Shown one piece after another: positions 19,239-27,114 of a stretch of 64,000 nucleotides of DNA. Source of the DNA: Synergistaceae bacterium (GTDB taxonomy: Bacteria; Synergistota; Synergistia; Synergistales; Aminobacteriaceae); NCBI GenBank assembly GCA_017451025.1, contig JAFSSM010000021.1, positions 166,361 through 230,360 of the forward strand, in the 5' to 3' direction. Below the pieces are notes generated by a model. It did not search any database, was not told the DNA's origin, and saw only the letters and a program-made list of their open reading frames with translations. The position numbers were made by a program, and so were the translations under genes. Each line of letters begins with the position of its first letter. Position 1 is the stretch's first letter.

Positions 19239-20741
19239 TTACTTTCCGGCCAAGTACTCGTTCATGCTTGCGGCCGCTCTGCGTCCCTCGCCCATCGCGA
19301 GGATGACTGTTGCAGCTCCCAGCACTATATCTCCGCCTGCCCACACTCTGGCAATGCTGGTCTTCTGGTTCTCGTCGACAATGATATTGCCGTACTTCGT
19401 GACGTTGAGGCCCTGCGTTGTCTGGGACATCAGCGGGTTGGAGTCGTTGCCCAGCGCGATAACTGCCGCGTCAATGTCGAGCACGTGCTCAGTTCCCGGA
19501 ATTGCTACGGGCTTCCTTCTGCCGGAAGCATCAGGCTCGCCAAGCTCATAGCTGAGAAGCTCAACTCCGATGAGTTTACCTTTTTCGTCGCCGATGAACT
19601 TTGTGGGGTTCTCCAGGAAGTGGAAGTCTACTCCCTCTTCGAACGCGTGAGCAACTTCCTCAATTCTTGCGGGCATCTCTGCACGGGTCCTTCTGTACAC
19701 GCAGTAGACCTTTTCCGCACCGAGCCTAAGTGCTGTACGTGCACCGTCCATTGCCACGTTACCGCCGCCGAAAACTGCAACTCTCTTTGCGTCGTAGAGC
19801 GGTGTATCTGCGTGGTCTCTGTCGTATGCCTTCATGAGGTTCGAGCGCGTGAGGTACTCGTTTGCGCTGAATACGCCGATTAAGTTTTCGCCCTCAATGT
19901 GCATGAATTTCGGAAGTCCTGCACCTGTCCCGATGAATGCCGCATCAAATCCCTGCTCGGTGAGTAACTGGTCAAGAGTTGCTGTGCGTCCGACAAGGAA
20001 GCTCGTCTTGAACTCAACGCCCATCTTCTTGAGGTTCTCAACTTCTTTGGCGACAATCGCCTTCGGAAGACGGAACTCAGGAATGCCGTAAACCATAACG
20101 CCGCCGGTCTTCTGGAATGCCTCGAAGACTGTTACGCTGTGGCCTTCTCTGCGAATATCTGCCGCAACTGTGAGTCCTGCAGGGCCTGAGCCGATAACCG
20201 CTACCTTCTTCCCGGTGTCGGGCTTCGGTGTCGGGACGGAGATTAAGTTATTGGAACGCTCCCAGTCTGCGACGAAACGCTCGAGCCTTCCGATTGCAAC
20301 TGCCTTCTCAGGGGACTTGAGCATCTTTCCGACGGTGCAGAAACTCTGGCACTGCTTCTCCTGCGGGCAAACGCGGCCGCATATTGCGGGAAGAAGGTTA
20401 GTGTTCTTGATGGTGTCGACTGCTCCCTTGAAGTCTCCGGCCTGAATGTGCTTGATGAACTCAGGGATAGGTACGCTGACGGGGCATCCCTTCTTGCAGG
20501 GTGCTCCTCCGCACTGAATGCACCTCTCGGCCTCAACGCGGGCCTGTGTCTCGGTGTAGCCGAGTGCAACTTCGGACATGTTCTTTGCGCGGACTACGGG
20601 GTCCTGTGAGGGCATCTCCTGCTGAGGAATTGCTGTCCTGTCCTTCGCCGCAAATTTCCCTTCGGCTTTCTTGGCCTCAATTTCTCCCCACAGCTTCGCG
20701 GCTTCTTCCTGCAAAATTTCTGTTGTCTTGTGTTCGCTCAT
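19239..20741 (-). CDS. nfnB: NfnB/GltA-type NADPH-binding flavoprotein subunit
   Basis: A homolog of the glutamate synthase small subunit. Immediately after an NfnA-like gene it is most likely the large subunit of NADH-dependent reduced ferredoxin:NADP+ oxidoreductase, which couples NADPH, NADH and ferredoxin by electron bifurcation in anaerobes. Visible: a 4Fe-4S cluster motif CIQCGGAPCKKGCP (from residue 74) with a second cysteine group (CGRVCPQEKQCQSFC), an FAD-binding GSGPAGL near 190, and an NADP-binding FGGGNVAMD. The length (500 aa) is slightly longer than usual because of an N-terminal extension. It starts three bases after the nfnA stop. Confidence 0.88.
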   Translation of the reverse strand: MSEHKTTEILQEEAAKLWGEIEAKKAEGKFAAKDRTAIPQQEMPSQDPVVRAKNMSEVALGYTETQARVEAERCIQCGGAPCKKGCPVSVPIPEFIKHIQAGDFKGAVDTIKNTNLLPAICGRVCPQEKQCQSFCTVGKMLKSPEKAVAIGRLERFVADWERSNNLISVPTPKPDTGKKVAVIGSGPAGLTVAADIRREGHSVTVFEAFQKTGGVMVYGIPEFRLPKAIVAKEVENLKKMGVEFKTSFLVGRTATLDQLLTEQGFDAAFIGTGAGLPKFMHIEGENLIGVFSANEYLTRSNLMKAYDRDHADTPLYDAKRVAVFGGGNVAMDGARTALRLGAEKVYCVYRRTRAEMPARIEEVAHAFEEGVDFHFLENPTKFIGDEKGKLIGVELLSYELGEPDASGRRKPVAIPGTEHVLDIDAAVIALGNDSNPLMSQTTQGLNVTKYGNIIVDENQKTSIARVWAGGDIVLGAATVILAMGEGRRAAASMNEYLAGK

Positions 20742-20744
20742 CGT

Positions 20745-21617
20745 TTACGCCTTCACCTTTCCGGCATCAAGCCCTACACGGCACTTGTGGTCTGCCTCGC
20801 GTTCTTTGTCCTTGAAGGCAGTCATTCTCTGCATCATGTTGTCGAAGTCGACTTCGTAGCCGTTGAACTCCGGGCCGTCAACGCACACAAACTTTGTCTT
20901 GTCTCCGACCTTTACGCGGCAGCATCCGCACATACCTGTACCATCGATCATTATTGTGTTGAGTGATGTTGTGATGGGTACACCGAAGGGCTTTGCGGCG
21001 GCAACGCAGAACTTCATCATGATTGCGGGGCCTATCGAAACTATCTCGCTGACCTTCTCCTTCTCGCACAGCTCGGTCAGAGGAACAGTAACTACTGCCT
21101 TGCGGCCATATGATCCGTCATCAGTTACTACGATAAGCTCATCGCTGGCCTTGCGCATCTCGTCCTCAAAGAAGAGCAGTTCTTTTGTGCGTGCACCGAT
21201 AATCGTTACTACCTTGTTTCCGATTGCGTGATTTGCCTGAACGATCGGGTGAAGAGGAGCGATTCCGATTCCGCCGCCTACACAGACGATTATTCCGTCC
21301 TTCTTCTCGATGTGGGTGGGTTTGCCCAGAGGCCCGACGAGTACTGGTACATAGTCTCCCTCGTTGAAGGTCATGGAGAAGCGGCGGGTTGTTGCTCCGA
21401 CGGTCTGGAAGACTATTGCGATCCAGCCTTCTTCGGCGTTTGCGTCGGCGATGGTCAGAGGTATGCGCTCGCCGTAGTCCTCGTCGATCTGGAAGATGAT
21501 GAACTGTCCGGCTTTGCGGTTGCGGGCTATTTCGGGTGCTTCAACCTTATAGTAGAAGACGCTCTGATCTCTCTCTTTATCATAGGAGAGCTGGCGTTTT
21601 TCGAGTATCTTATGCAA
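20745..21617 (-). CDS. nfnA: NfnA-type ferredoxin-NADP reductase subunit
   Basis: An FAD/NAD(H)-binding subunit of the dihydroorotate-dehydrogenase electron-transfer/sulfide dehydrogenase family. It shows FAD-binding RIPLTIAD, an NAD-binding GGGIGIAPLHPI, and the C-terminal 2Fe-2S cysteine cluster GTGMCGCCRVKVG with FVCVDGPEF. The start is TTG at 21617 behind AGGGGGAA; no better start fits. Order nfnA-nfnB and the 3-base gap indicate one transcript and one complex. Alternative reading: sulfide dehydrogenase beta/alpha pair. Confidence 0.87.
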   Translation of the reverse strand: MHKILEKRQLSYDKERDQSVFYYKVEAPEIARNRKAGQFIIFQIDEDYGERIPLTIADANAEEGWIAIVFQTVGATTRRFSMTFNEGDYVPVLVGPLGKPTHIEKKDGIIVCVGGGIGIAPLHPIVQANHAIGNKVVTIIGARTKELLFFEDEMRKASDELIVVTDDGSYGRKAVVTVPLTELCEKEKVSEIVSIGPAIMMKFCVAAAKPFGVPITTSLNTIMIDGTGMCGCCRVKVGDKTKFVCVDGPEFNGYEVDFDNMMQRMTAFKDKEREADHKCRVGLDAGKVKA

Positions 21618-21744
21618 AGATATTCCCCCTCGTTATGATTTCTAGTAAAAATTGTTATGGAACGTGTAAATGATAAGCCCAATCCTGAATTTCTACAAGC
21701 ATTCATATCATATGGCGGGAATGTCGGCGAAAAATTAAGTATAT

Positions 21745-21776
21745 TTGAATTGTGAACTCGTTAAATATGGTATAAA
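21745..21776 (+). promoter_or_regulatory. Possible sigma-70 promoter for hinT-rpsU-yqeY
   Basis: TTGAAT and TATAAA, spaced 20 bp, sit about 35 bp before the HIT-protein ATG in an AT-rich stretch. The spacing is long, so this is tentative. Confidence 0.35.
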
Positions 21777-21811
21777 ATGCTGTGCGTAATCCCTAGGAGG
21801 CAATAATTTTT

Positions 21812-22150
21812 ATGAATGAGTGTATTTTTTGCAAGATAGCTGACGGAGAAATCCCCACTAATTTTGTGTACAGTGATGAGAACGTCGTAGCCTTCAATGA
21901 CCTTAATCCTCAAGCTCCCGTTCATGTTCTGGTGATACCAAGACATCACTACGCTTCCTCCGCCGCTGTCGATAATCCTTCAGTATGGAGCAGCCTGTTG
22001 GACAGTGCAGTAAAAATCGCCCGCAAACTCGGCCTCGAAGAAAAAGGTTACCGTATGGTGATCAATACCGGCGAAGAAGGCGGGCAGTCAGTGCCGCACC
22101 TCCATTTGCATTTACTTGCAGGGCGTAATCTCGGATGGCCTCCGGGATAA
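21812..22150 (+). CDS. hinT: HIT-family nucleotide phosphoramidase
   Basis: It hydrolyses adenosine phosphoramidates and related nucleotides. The full HINT pattern is present in 112 residues: CIFCKIADGEIP at the N-terminus, the VLVIPRHHY strand and the catalytic histidine triad HLHLHLL near residue 96. TAGGAGG lies before the ATG. It is followed 50 bp later by rpsU and then yqeY, a housekeeping group that recurs in many bacteria. Confidence 0.93.
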   Translation: MNECIFCKIADGEIPTNFVYSDENVVAFNDLNPQAPVHVLVIPRHHYASSAAVDNPSVWSSLLDSAVKIARKLGLEEKGYRMVINTGEEGGQSVPHLHLHLLAGRNLGWPPG

Positions 22151-22200
22151 ATATTCCCCTGCAGAATCAGCGCAGCAATCTGAAGGGAGGGAAATGAACT

Positions 22201-22398
22201 ATGACAACCGTAACCCGTAAAGAGGGCGAGAATCTGGAAGATACCCTGAAGCGTTTTAGGCGTGAAGTAGCCAGAGTAGGGACACTCAGAGAAGCCCGCA
22301 GACGTGAACATTACGAGAAGCCCAGCGACGCGAAGAAGATTAAGCGCGCCGAAGCTGCCCGTAAGCGCAAGAGTATGCGCCGCAGAAGTCCAAGCTAA
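22201..22398 (+). CDS. rpsU: 30S ribosomal protein S21
   Basis: A 65-residue, strongly basic protein ([25 protein letters not shown], shown here in essence by positions 18-42) ending in a Lys/Arg tail. It matches S21, the small 30S protein needed at initiation. AGGGAGGG precedes the ATG. It is in the usual place directly before yqeY, followed by a terminator. Confidence 0.95.
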   Translation: MTTVTRKEGENLEDTLKRFRREVARVGTLREARRREHYEKPSDAKKIKRAEAARKRKSMRRRSPS

Positions 22399-22417
22399 CC
22401 GATTTCCGGCAAACACT

Positions 22418-22443
22418 GGGGGCTGAAACAGGCTCCCTTTTTT
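22418..22443 (+). terminator. Terminator after rpsU
   Basis: GGGGGCTG, a short AAA loop and CAGGCTCCC form a stem with one bulge, followed by TTTTTTG. It would partly separate rpsU from yqeY. Confidence 0.65.
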
Positions 22444-22472
22444 GTTACCCAGTTAATAGGAGGAATTTTTCG

Positions 22473-22925
22473 ATGTCATTATTGCAGGACATAACGCATG
22501 ACCTGACGCAGGCCATGAAGGTACGCGAAGAACCCAAGCTCTCGACGTTGAGGATGCTCAAGGCCGAACTGCAGAAGCTGCAGGCGGACAAGGGCAAGAG
22601 CTACGAAATTACGGACGCTGATGTTCAGACGGTCATCAAGAGATTGATCAAGCAGAGGAAGGACGCGGCGGAACAGTATGCTTCCGGCGGGGCAAACGAT
22701 CGTGCAGAAGAAGAACTTGCGGAAGTGAAAGTGCTTGAACCATATTTGCCTAAACAGTTAAGCGATGAGGAGCTTGATTCGCTGATAAGCGAGGCTGCAG
22801 GAGAAATTTCAGCCGCAAGCCCAAAGGATATGGGTAAATTGATGAAAGCTGTCATGTCGAAGGCAAAAGGCCAGGCGGATGGCTCAAGAGTTAAGGAAGG
22901 GGTCAATGCGTTCCTGAACAAGTAA
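22473..22925 (+). CDS. yqeY: YqeY/GatB-domain protein
   Basis: A 150-residue protein of the GatB/YqeY tail-domain family, helical and tRNA-amidotransferase related; the cellular role is poorly defined. Typical segments are seen: STLRMLKAELQKL, IKRLIKQRKDAAEQY and LEPYLPKQLSDEEL. AGGAGG precedes the ATG. Its position after rpsU is conserved in many genomes. Confidence 0.9.
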   Translation: MSLLQDITHDLTQAMKVREEPKLSTLRMLKAELQKLQADKGKSYEITDADVQTVIKRLIKQRKDAAEQYASGGANDRAEEELAEVKVLEPYLPKQLSDEELDSLISEAAGEISAASPKDMGKLMKAVMSKAKGQADGSRVKEGVNAFLNK

Positions 22926-22938
22926 TCAGGTAAGACGA

Positions 22939-22972
22939 AAGCCGGTCGTTTTTGAGGCCGGCTGTTGTTTTT
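22939..22972 (+). terminator. Terminator after yqeY
   Basis: AGCCGG pairs with CCGGCT around a T-rich loop, and the stem is followed by GTTGTTTTT. Confidence 0.65.
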
Positions 22973-23077
22973 CTGAAGGGTAATTAGCGAAAAGTCTGTT
23001 TACTGGATTGATTGAGCCGGAATTTTATACCCAAAGAATGAATCTGTCAAATTCACACTTCACAAGGAGGAAAAAAT

Positions 23078-23911
23078 ATGCTTCATTTTGAACTGAACAA
23101 CGGAATAAAGATTCCCGCGCTGGGATTCGGGACATACAAGGCTTCGCGGGAAGCTGTAGAACTTGCAGTTGAGGCGGGTTATCGCTATTTTGACACGGCA
23201 GAATTTTATGGGAATGAGGCAATGCTGGGAGAAGTTCTCAATGGGAGCGGGCGGCCCCGAGATGAATTTATGATTGCGTCCAAACTCTGGAAGGCAAATC
23301 TCGGCTACGAGAGCACTCTTACGGCGTTTAACCGGACGCTCGAGAATTTGGGGACGGATTATCTCGACGTGTACCTGATCCACTGGCCAAGACCCGACCT
23401 TGTGCGTCAGGACTGGAAGGAACTTGACCGTGAGACTTGGCGTGCGATGGAGGAGCTGTATCATCAGGGGAAAATCCGTGCACTTGGCCTGAGCAATTTT
23501 CTGCCCCATCATGCGGAGAATATCGTTGCTTGCTGTGAAGTAAAGCCTTCGGTTGCACAATTAGAGTTTCACCCGGGATATACGCAGACTTTTGCGCTGA
23601 ACTATTACCGCGCGAAAAATATACAGGTTCAGGCGTGGAGTCCGACAGCACGGGGAAGGATACTTGATGACGTTCTGATTAGGGAGCTTGCGGCAAAATA
23701 TCGTGTGAGTGCTGTGCAGTTGTGCTTGAGGTTCTGTGTTCAGGAAGGAGTTATGCCTCTGCCTAAGGCATCGAGTCTTGAACGGCTGCGGGAGAATCTG
23801 GAGTGCCTGAACTTTGAGCTGAGTGCTGAGGACATGATGAGAATGGAGAACATGCCGCCAATTGGGTGGGGCGGTGAACATCCTGACAGGGAGCGCGTAA
23901 AGATAGTATAA
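23078..23911 (+). CDS. Aldo/keto reductase
   Basis: An NADPH-dependent carbonyl reductase of the AKR (2,5-diketo-gluconate reductase-like) group. It has the TIM-barrel start IPALGFGTYKA, the catalytic tetrad in FDTAEFYGNE (Asp, Tyr), ASKLW (Lys) and IHWPRPD (His), and LPKASSLERLRENL for NADPH at the C-terminal side. It is 277 residues, normal length. AAGGAGG precedes the ATG. The substrate is unknown; it stands alone. Confidence 0.9.
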   Translation: MLHFELNNGIKIPALGFGTYKASREAVELAVEAGYRYFDTAEFYGNEAMLGEVLNGSGRPRDEFMIASKLWKANLGYESTLTAFNRTLENLGTDYLDVYLIHWPRPDLVRQDWKELDRETWRAMEELYHQGKIRALGLSNFLPHHAENIVACCEVKPSVAQLEFHPGYTQTFALNYYRAKNIQVQAWSPTARGRILDDVLIRELAAKYRVSAVQLCLRFCVQEGVMPLPKASSLERLRENLECLNFELSAEDMMRMENMPPIGWGGEHPDRERVKIV

Positions 23912-23955
23912 TCATGCTATCCCAGAAAGATTTTTATGAAGGAGGAGTCTAAGCC

Positions 23956-24111
23956 ATGAGTGAGGAATTTGTGCGCAAGGATATTCACGATATTGAAGTC
24001 CGCAGGATTGAGGCAGAAGCCCGTAAAAATATTTCGTATGAGTTTGCAAATGTGCAGATGCTAGTCTTAGCAGTGCTTATTGTAAGCATGTTGTTGCAGT
24101 TTGTGAGGTAA
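23956..24111 (+). CDS. Small single-pass membrane protein (51 aa)
   Basis: The ATG at 23956 follows GGAGGAG. Residues 1-32 are charged (HDIEVRRIEAEARKN), and residues about 34-49 are a hydrophobic span (MLVLAVLIVSMLLQF). It ends six bases before the ATG of the MrpD/NuoM-like subunit, so the two are surely co-translated. Its size and position suggest an accessory subunit of that transporter, but no family is recognised. Confidence 0.7.
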   Translation: MSEEFVRKDIHDIEVRRIEAEARKNISYEFANVQMLVLAVLIVSMLLQFVR

Positions 24112-24117
24112 CGGGCC

Positions 24118-25587
24118 ATGAGTGAAAAATTCTTATTGCTTCCTGTTCTGCTTCCTGCTCTCGCCGCATTGATGATCCCCGCAATAAATTTCACCAGCCG
24201 CAAAGCCAGAAATATCTTCACAGAATGCGCCGTACTCCTGAACACTCTGGTGATTGTCCTTCTCGTCATCTATCCTCCGGCTAACACGCTGATCCTCTTC
24301 AGAATGTCCGAACGTGCCGCATTCGCTCTGAGGCTTGACGGTATGGGAATGGTCTTCGCAGTGCTAATCGCTGTACTCTGGCCGCTGACTACGCTTTACG
24401 CCTTCGAGTACATGAGCCACGAACACCGGGAGGCTTCGTTCTTCGGGTGGTTTGTGCTGACCTACGGAGTCGTCGCCGGAATCGCACTCTCCTCAAATCT
24501 CCTGACCCTCTACCTGTTCTACGAAGTGATGACGCTAACGACTCTTCCTCTGGTTATGCACGAAATGGACGGACGTGCGCGTTATGCCGGGCGCAAATAC
24601 CTCATCTACTCCGTCGGCGGAGCGGCTTGTGCATTCATTGCGCTGACCTACACGATGTATCAGGGCGGCGGAGAGTTCTTCACGCTTGGCGGGACACTTG
24701 GCGTGTGGCCGAATGAGCCGAGCCAGATGCTTTTGTGGGCGTGGTTCTTGGGATTTATCGGCTTCGGTGTGAAGGCCGCAGTGTTCCCGTTTCACGGATG
24801 GCTGCCCAGTGCTTCAGTTGCTCCGACTCCTGTTACGGCACTGCTCCACGCTGTTGCTGTGGTCAAGGCGGGAGTTTTTGCGGTGACTCGATTGACGTGG
24901 TACGTGTTCGAGCCTGAGACTCTGTCGGGAACTTGGGCGCAGTATGCCGCGTTTGCGATGGTGTGCATCACAATCGTGTACGGGTCATCGATGGCACTCG
25001 CAACCCAGCACCTCAAACGCCGCTTCGCCTACTCCACGATTAGCCAGCTCTCATATATTCTGCTGGGAGTGCTCCTGCTCACTCCTGAAGGTCTGGTCGG
25101 AGCGTTGACCCACATGGGCGGACATGCAATCATGAAAATTAACCTGTTCTTCTGTGCTGGTGCTGTGCTGTGCCAGACTGAGAGAGAATACCTGTTCGAC
25201 ATGCGCGGGCTTGGACTCGGAATGCCAAAAACATCACTCGCGCTTCTGGTGTCGGGATTGGCGTTATGCGGTCTGCCTCCTTCTGCGGGGTTTATGGGCA
25301 AATGGGAATTGGGGATTGCGTCGGCGGCAAATTCTCTCGGGCACGGCGGAATTGCTGTGCTGATGATTTCGGCGGTGTTGACGGTGCTTTATGTGTTCTC
25401 GATATTCTCAATCTTCATAATGCCCGGCAAAAACTTTGACTTCAAGACCGCGAACGAGGGAGTGAAAGACCCGGGAATCGAAATGTTGCTTCCGTTGGGA
25501 GTGCTGGCTGTTGGAGCGTTTATCTACGGACTGTACTCTGAGCCATTGATAAATTTCTTCACCAGAATTGCAAACGGCATAATCTAA
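24118..25587 (+). CDS. Proton/sodium-translocating antiporter-like subunit (MrpD/NuoM family)
   Basis: A 489-residue polytopic protein with about 14 hydrophobic segments. It carries the family's charged residues: Glu in the LYLFYEVMTL helix, Lys in FGVKAAVFPFHGWLPSA, and Lys in AVAVVKAGVF. Such subunits move protons or sodium in complex I, Mrp antiporters and membrane-bound hydrogenases. Here it is unaccompanied by other complex genes except the tiny membrane protein just upstream, so either it works with subunits coded elsewhere or as an independent carrier. The energy source is unknown. Confidence 0.85.
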   Translation: MSEKFLLLPVLLPALAALMIPAINFTSRKARNIFTECAVLLNTLVIVLLVIYPPANTLILFRMSERAAFALRLDGMGMVFAVLIAVLWPLTTLYAFEYMSHEHREASFFGWFVLTYGVVAGIALSSNLLTLYLFYEVMTLTTLPLVMHEMDGRARYAGRKYLIYSVGGAACAFIALTYTMYQGGGEFFTLGGTLGVWPNEPSQMLLWAWFLGFIGFGVKAAVFPFHGWLPSASVAPTPVTALLHAVAVVKAGVFAVTRLTWYVFEPETLSGTWAQYAAFAMVCITIVYGSSMALATQHLKRRFAYSTISQLSYILLGVLLLTPEGLVGALTHMGGHAIMKINLFFCAGAVLCQTEREYLFDMRGLGLGMPKTSLALLVSGLALCGLPPSAGFMGKWELGIASAANSLGHGGIAVLMISAVLTVLYVFSIFSIFIMPGKNFDFKTANEGVKDPGIEMLLPLGVLAVGAFIYGLYSEPLINFFTRIANGII

Positions 25588-25593
25588 GCAAAA

Positions 25594-25620
25594 GCCCCCT
25601 CCAGAAGTTGCGGAGAGGGC
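25594..25620. terminator. Bidirectional terminator between convergent genes
   Basis: GCCCCCTCC pairs with GGAGAGGGC, with one mismatch, around a 9-base loop. On the minus strand it is followed by TTTTGC. It separates the antiporter subunit and the GT10 gene. Confidence 0.6.
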
Positions 25621-25627
25621 TTCACTG

Positions 25628-26770
25628 TTAATCCATGCCCAGAAATTTTTTGATGGCAGGTTTTGCACTTGCAGGTATGAACTTTCCAGCGATTCGCTTC
25701 ATCTTCCTAAATGCTCTTACGTATATAGGAGGAAGCACCCCTATCAATCCGGTAAAATCGCGCCTGAATCTATCGCTGTAGAATCCTATAGGTCTCCTTC
25801 TGGCTTCTCTGAGGTCCTGCGAAAAAATATTCCGGACTGAAGCACTGTAGTCCTCGACGGCCTGAAGAGTCTTTTTGTGCTGTTCTTCTGTCTGCAGCGG
25901 CTGAGTTACCATATCGAGCCACAATTCATCATTGCTGTCTACTTCCTTCACACGTTCTACCACTTCATCGAACGAAGAATAATCGTTGCAGTTGATGATC
26001 GCCGCAGGATTAATGTATTCGGTTACGGCGGGGTCTCCCCAGTAAATTGGTACGGTATGTGCTTGAAGCGAACTGATTATCTTTTCCGTCGTGTAACCTT
26101 TTGACGAGGAGTTTTCCATTGCAATGCTGAACTTGTAGCCCTTCTTCATTTCAATGCTGAGGCCATAGAAATTTGGAGCATTTCTTGTTGACTTGGTGCC
26201 TGTGTTATTCAGACATGCTCCTAAAGAATCGACGCGTCTATATTTTGAGAGCAGTCGGAAAAATGTATCTCTGTGTTCTGAAGGGTGAGAGTAGATGAAG
26301 TTGCAGAAATTCGGGCTGCCTTCCAGAATTTTCATTGCTTCTTCGCGTGGAAAACTCTCTGCCTCGTAGACTTTTCGGTGCCGGTATACTTCCGGGACAT
26401 TATGAATTACCCTGTCGCCGCATACTAGATCAGGATTCCAAGTGAAGACATAATCAAAAATGTTGAGGTCTGGGTCAATGCATTCGAGAGTGAAGAAGAT
26501 AAATATGCTGTCCTTGTTGTTCCGCAGGTAGTGTTTGAGTTTCAGGCAGTCATTCCTGGAGCATAAGCACATATCAGTAGCGATTACGTAGTCAGGGTTA
26601 TCGTCATCACGAACAAATCTGCTGAGAATATCCGGATTGCCTAAACATAACGTCCTGGTTACCCATTCGGGAGCAGGTATACCTTGGTATATACATGCTA
26701 CTCTGATTTTTGGCAATAGGGTGGTGTGGTGTTGTGTGGTGTGGTGTGGTGTGGCATTATACACAGCCAT
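25628..26770 (-). CDS. GT10 alpha-1,3/4-fucosyltransferase-like protein, in frame
   Basis: It transfers fucose from GDP-fucose onto N-acetylglucosamine- or galactose-containing glycans (Lewis-type transferase family). The diagnostic block is present: KFSIAMENSSSKGYTTEKI followed by VPIYWGDPAV, and the preceding FCNFIYSHPSEHRDTFF is the usual acceptor-side segment. The length, 380 residues, is normal for bacterial GT10. The first 20 codons are dominated by the 5-bp ACACC repeat (encoding THH-rich residues), and the frame joins the conserved region KIRVACIYQG, so this copy is ON. GGAG lies about 15 bases before the ATG. Bacterial GT10 genes in Helicobacter are known to be phase variable through other repeats. 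Confidence 0.9.
   Translation of the reverse strand: MAVYNATPHHTTQHHTTLLPKIRVACIYQGIPAPEWVTRTLCLGNPDILSRFVRDDDNPDYVIATDMCLCSRNDCLKLKHYLRNNKDSIFIFFTLECIDPDLNIFDYVFTWNPDLVCGDRVIHNVPEVYRHRKVYEAESFPREEAMKILEGSPNFCNFIYSHPSEHRDTFFRLLSKYRRVDSLGACLNNTGTKSTRNAPNFYGLSIEMKKGYKFSIAMENSSSKGYTTEKIISSLQAHTVPIYWGDPAVTEYINPAAIINCNDYSSFDEVVERVKEVDSNDELWLDMVTQPLQTEEQHKKTLQAVEDYSASVRNIFSQDLREARRRPIGFYSDRFRRDFTGLIGVLPPIYVRAFRKMKRIAGKFIPASAKPAIKKFLGMD
26722..26755 (-). repeat. (ACACC)n repeat at start of GT10 gene
   Basis: There are six 5-bp units on the minus strand (one with a substitution, GTTGT on the plus strand) plus a 4-base partial, inside codons 6-18 of the GT10 gene. The unit has no stop in any frame. 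The interrupting substitution may lower the slippage rate. Confidence 0.9.
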
Positions 26771-26822
26771 AATTCCCGAGTCAAGCTCCTTTTCGTTGAT
26801 TTTCGCGGGTAATTATATCATG

Positions 26823-26831
26823 TGCTATAAT
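26823..26831 (+). promoter_or_regulatory. Extended -10 promoter of tRNA-Arg
   Basis: TGCTATAAT ends 10 bases before the mature tRNA-Arg. No good -35 lies at 17 bp, as expected for an extended -10 promoter. Confidence 0.6.
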
Positions 26832-26841
26832 TCTTCACGTT

Positions 26842-26917
26842 GCGCCTGTAGCTCAGCGGATAGAGCGTCGGCCTCCGGAGCCGAAGGCCAGGAGTTCGAA
26901 TCTCCTCAGGCGCGCCA
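26842..26917 (+). tRNA. tRNA-Arg (anticodon CCG)
   Basis: A 76-base cloverleaf: acceptor GCGCCTG with CAGGCGC, anticodon loop CTCCGGA between TCGGC and GCCGA, T arm with GTTCGAATC, encoded CCA. It reads CGG codons. Confidence 0.95.
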
Positions 26918-26937
26918 TAGCTTACTGAACAATCATT

Positions 26938-26970
26938 GCCTCGTCTGTCTCTCACGGACGGGGCTTTGTT
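26938..26970 (+). terminator. Terminator after tRNA-Arg
   Basis: GCCTCGTCTG pairs with CGGACGGGGC (with G-U pairs), followed by TTTGTTTTT. Confidence 0.65.
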
Positions 26971-27114
26971 TTTCAGTCCGTGTATGGCAAGCAGATTTTA
27001 TACTTCCTTATTTGAACAAAAGTATGTATGCATTGAGAGAAGAAATTTTTATGAAAATATGCTTTACGGGGCATTATACCCTGTCAGATCCGGCGGTTAA
27101 GGAGATAACGACTT

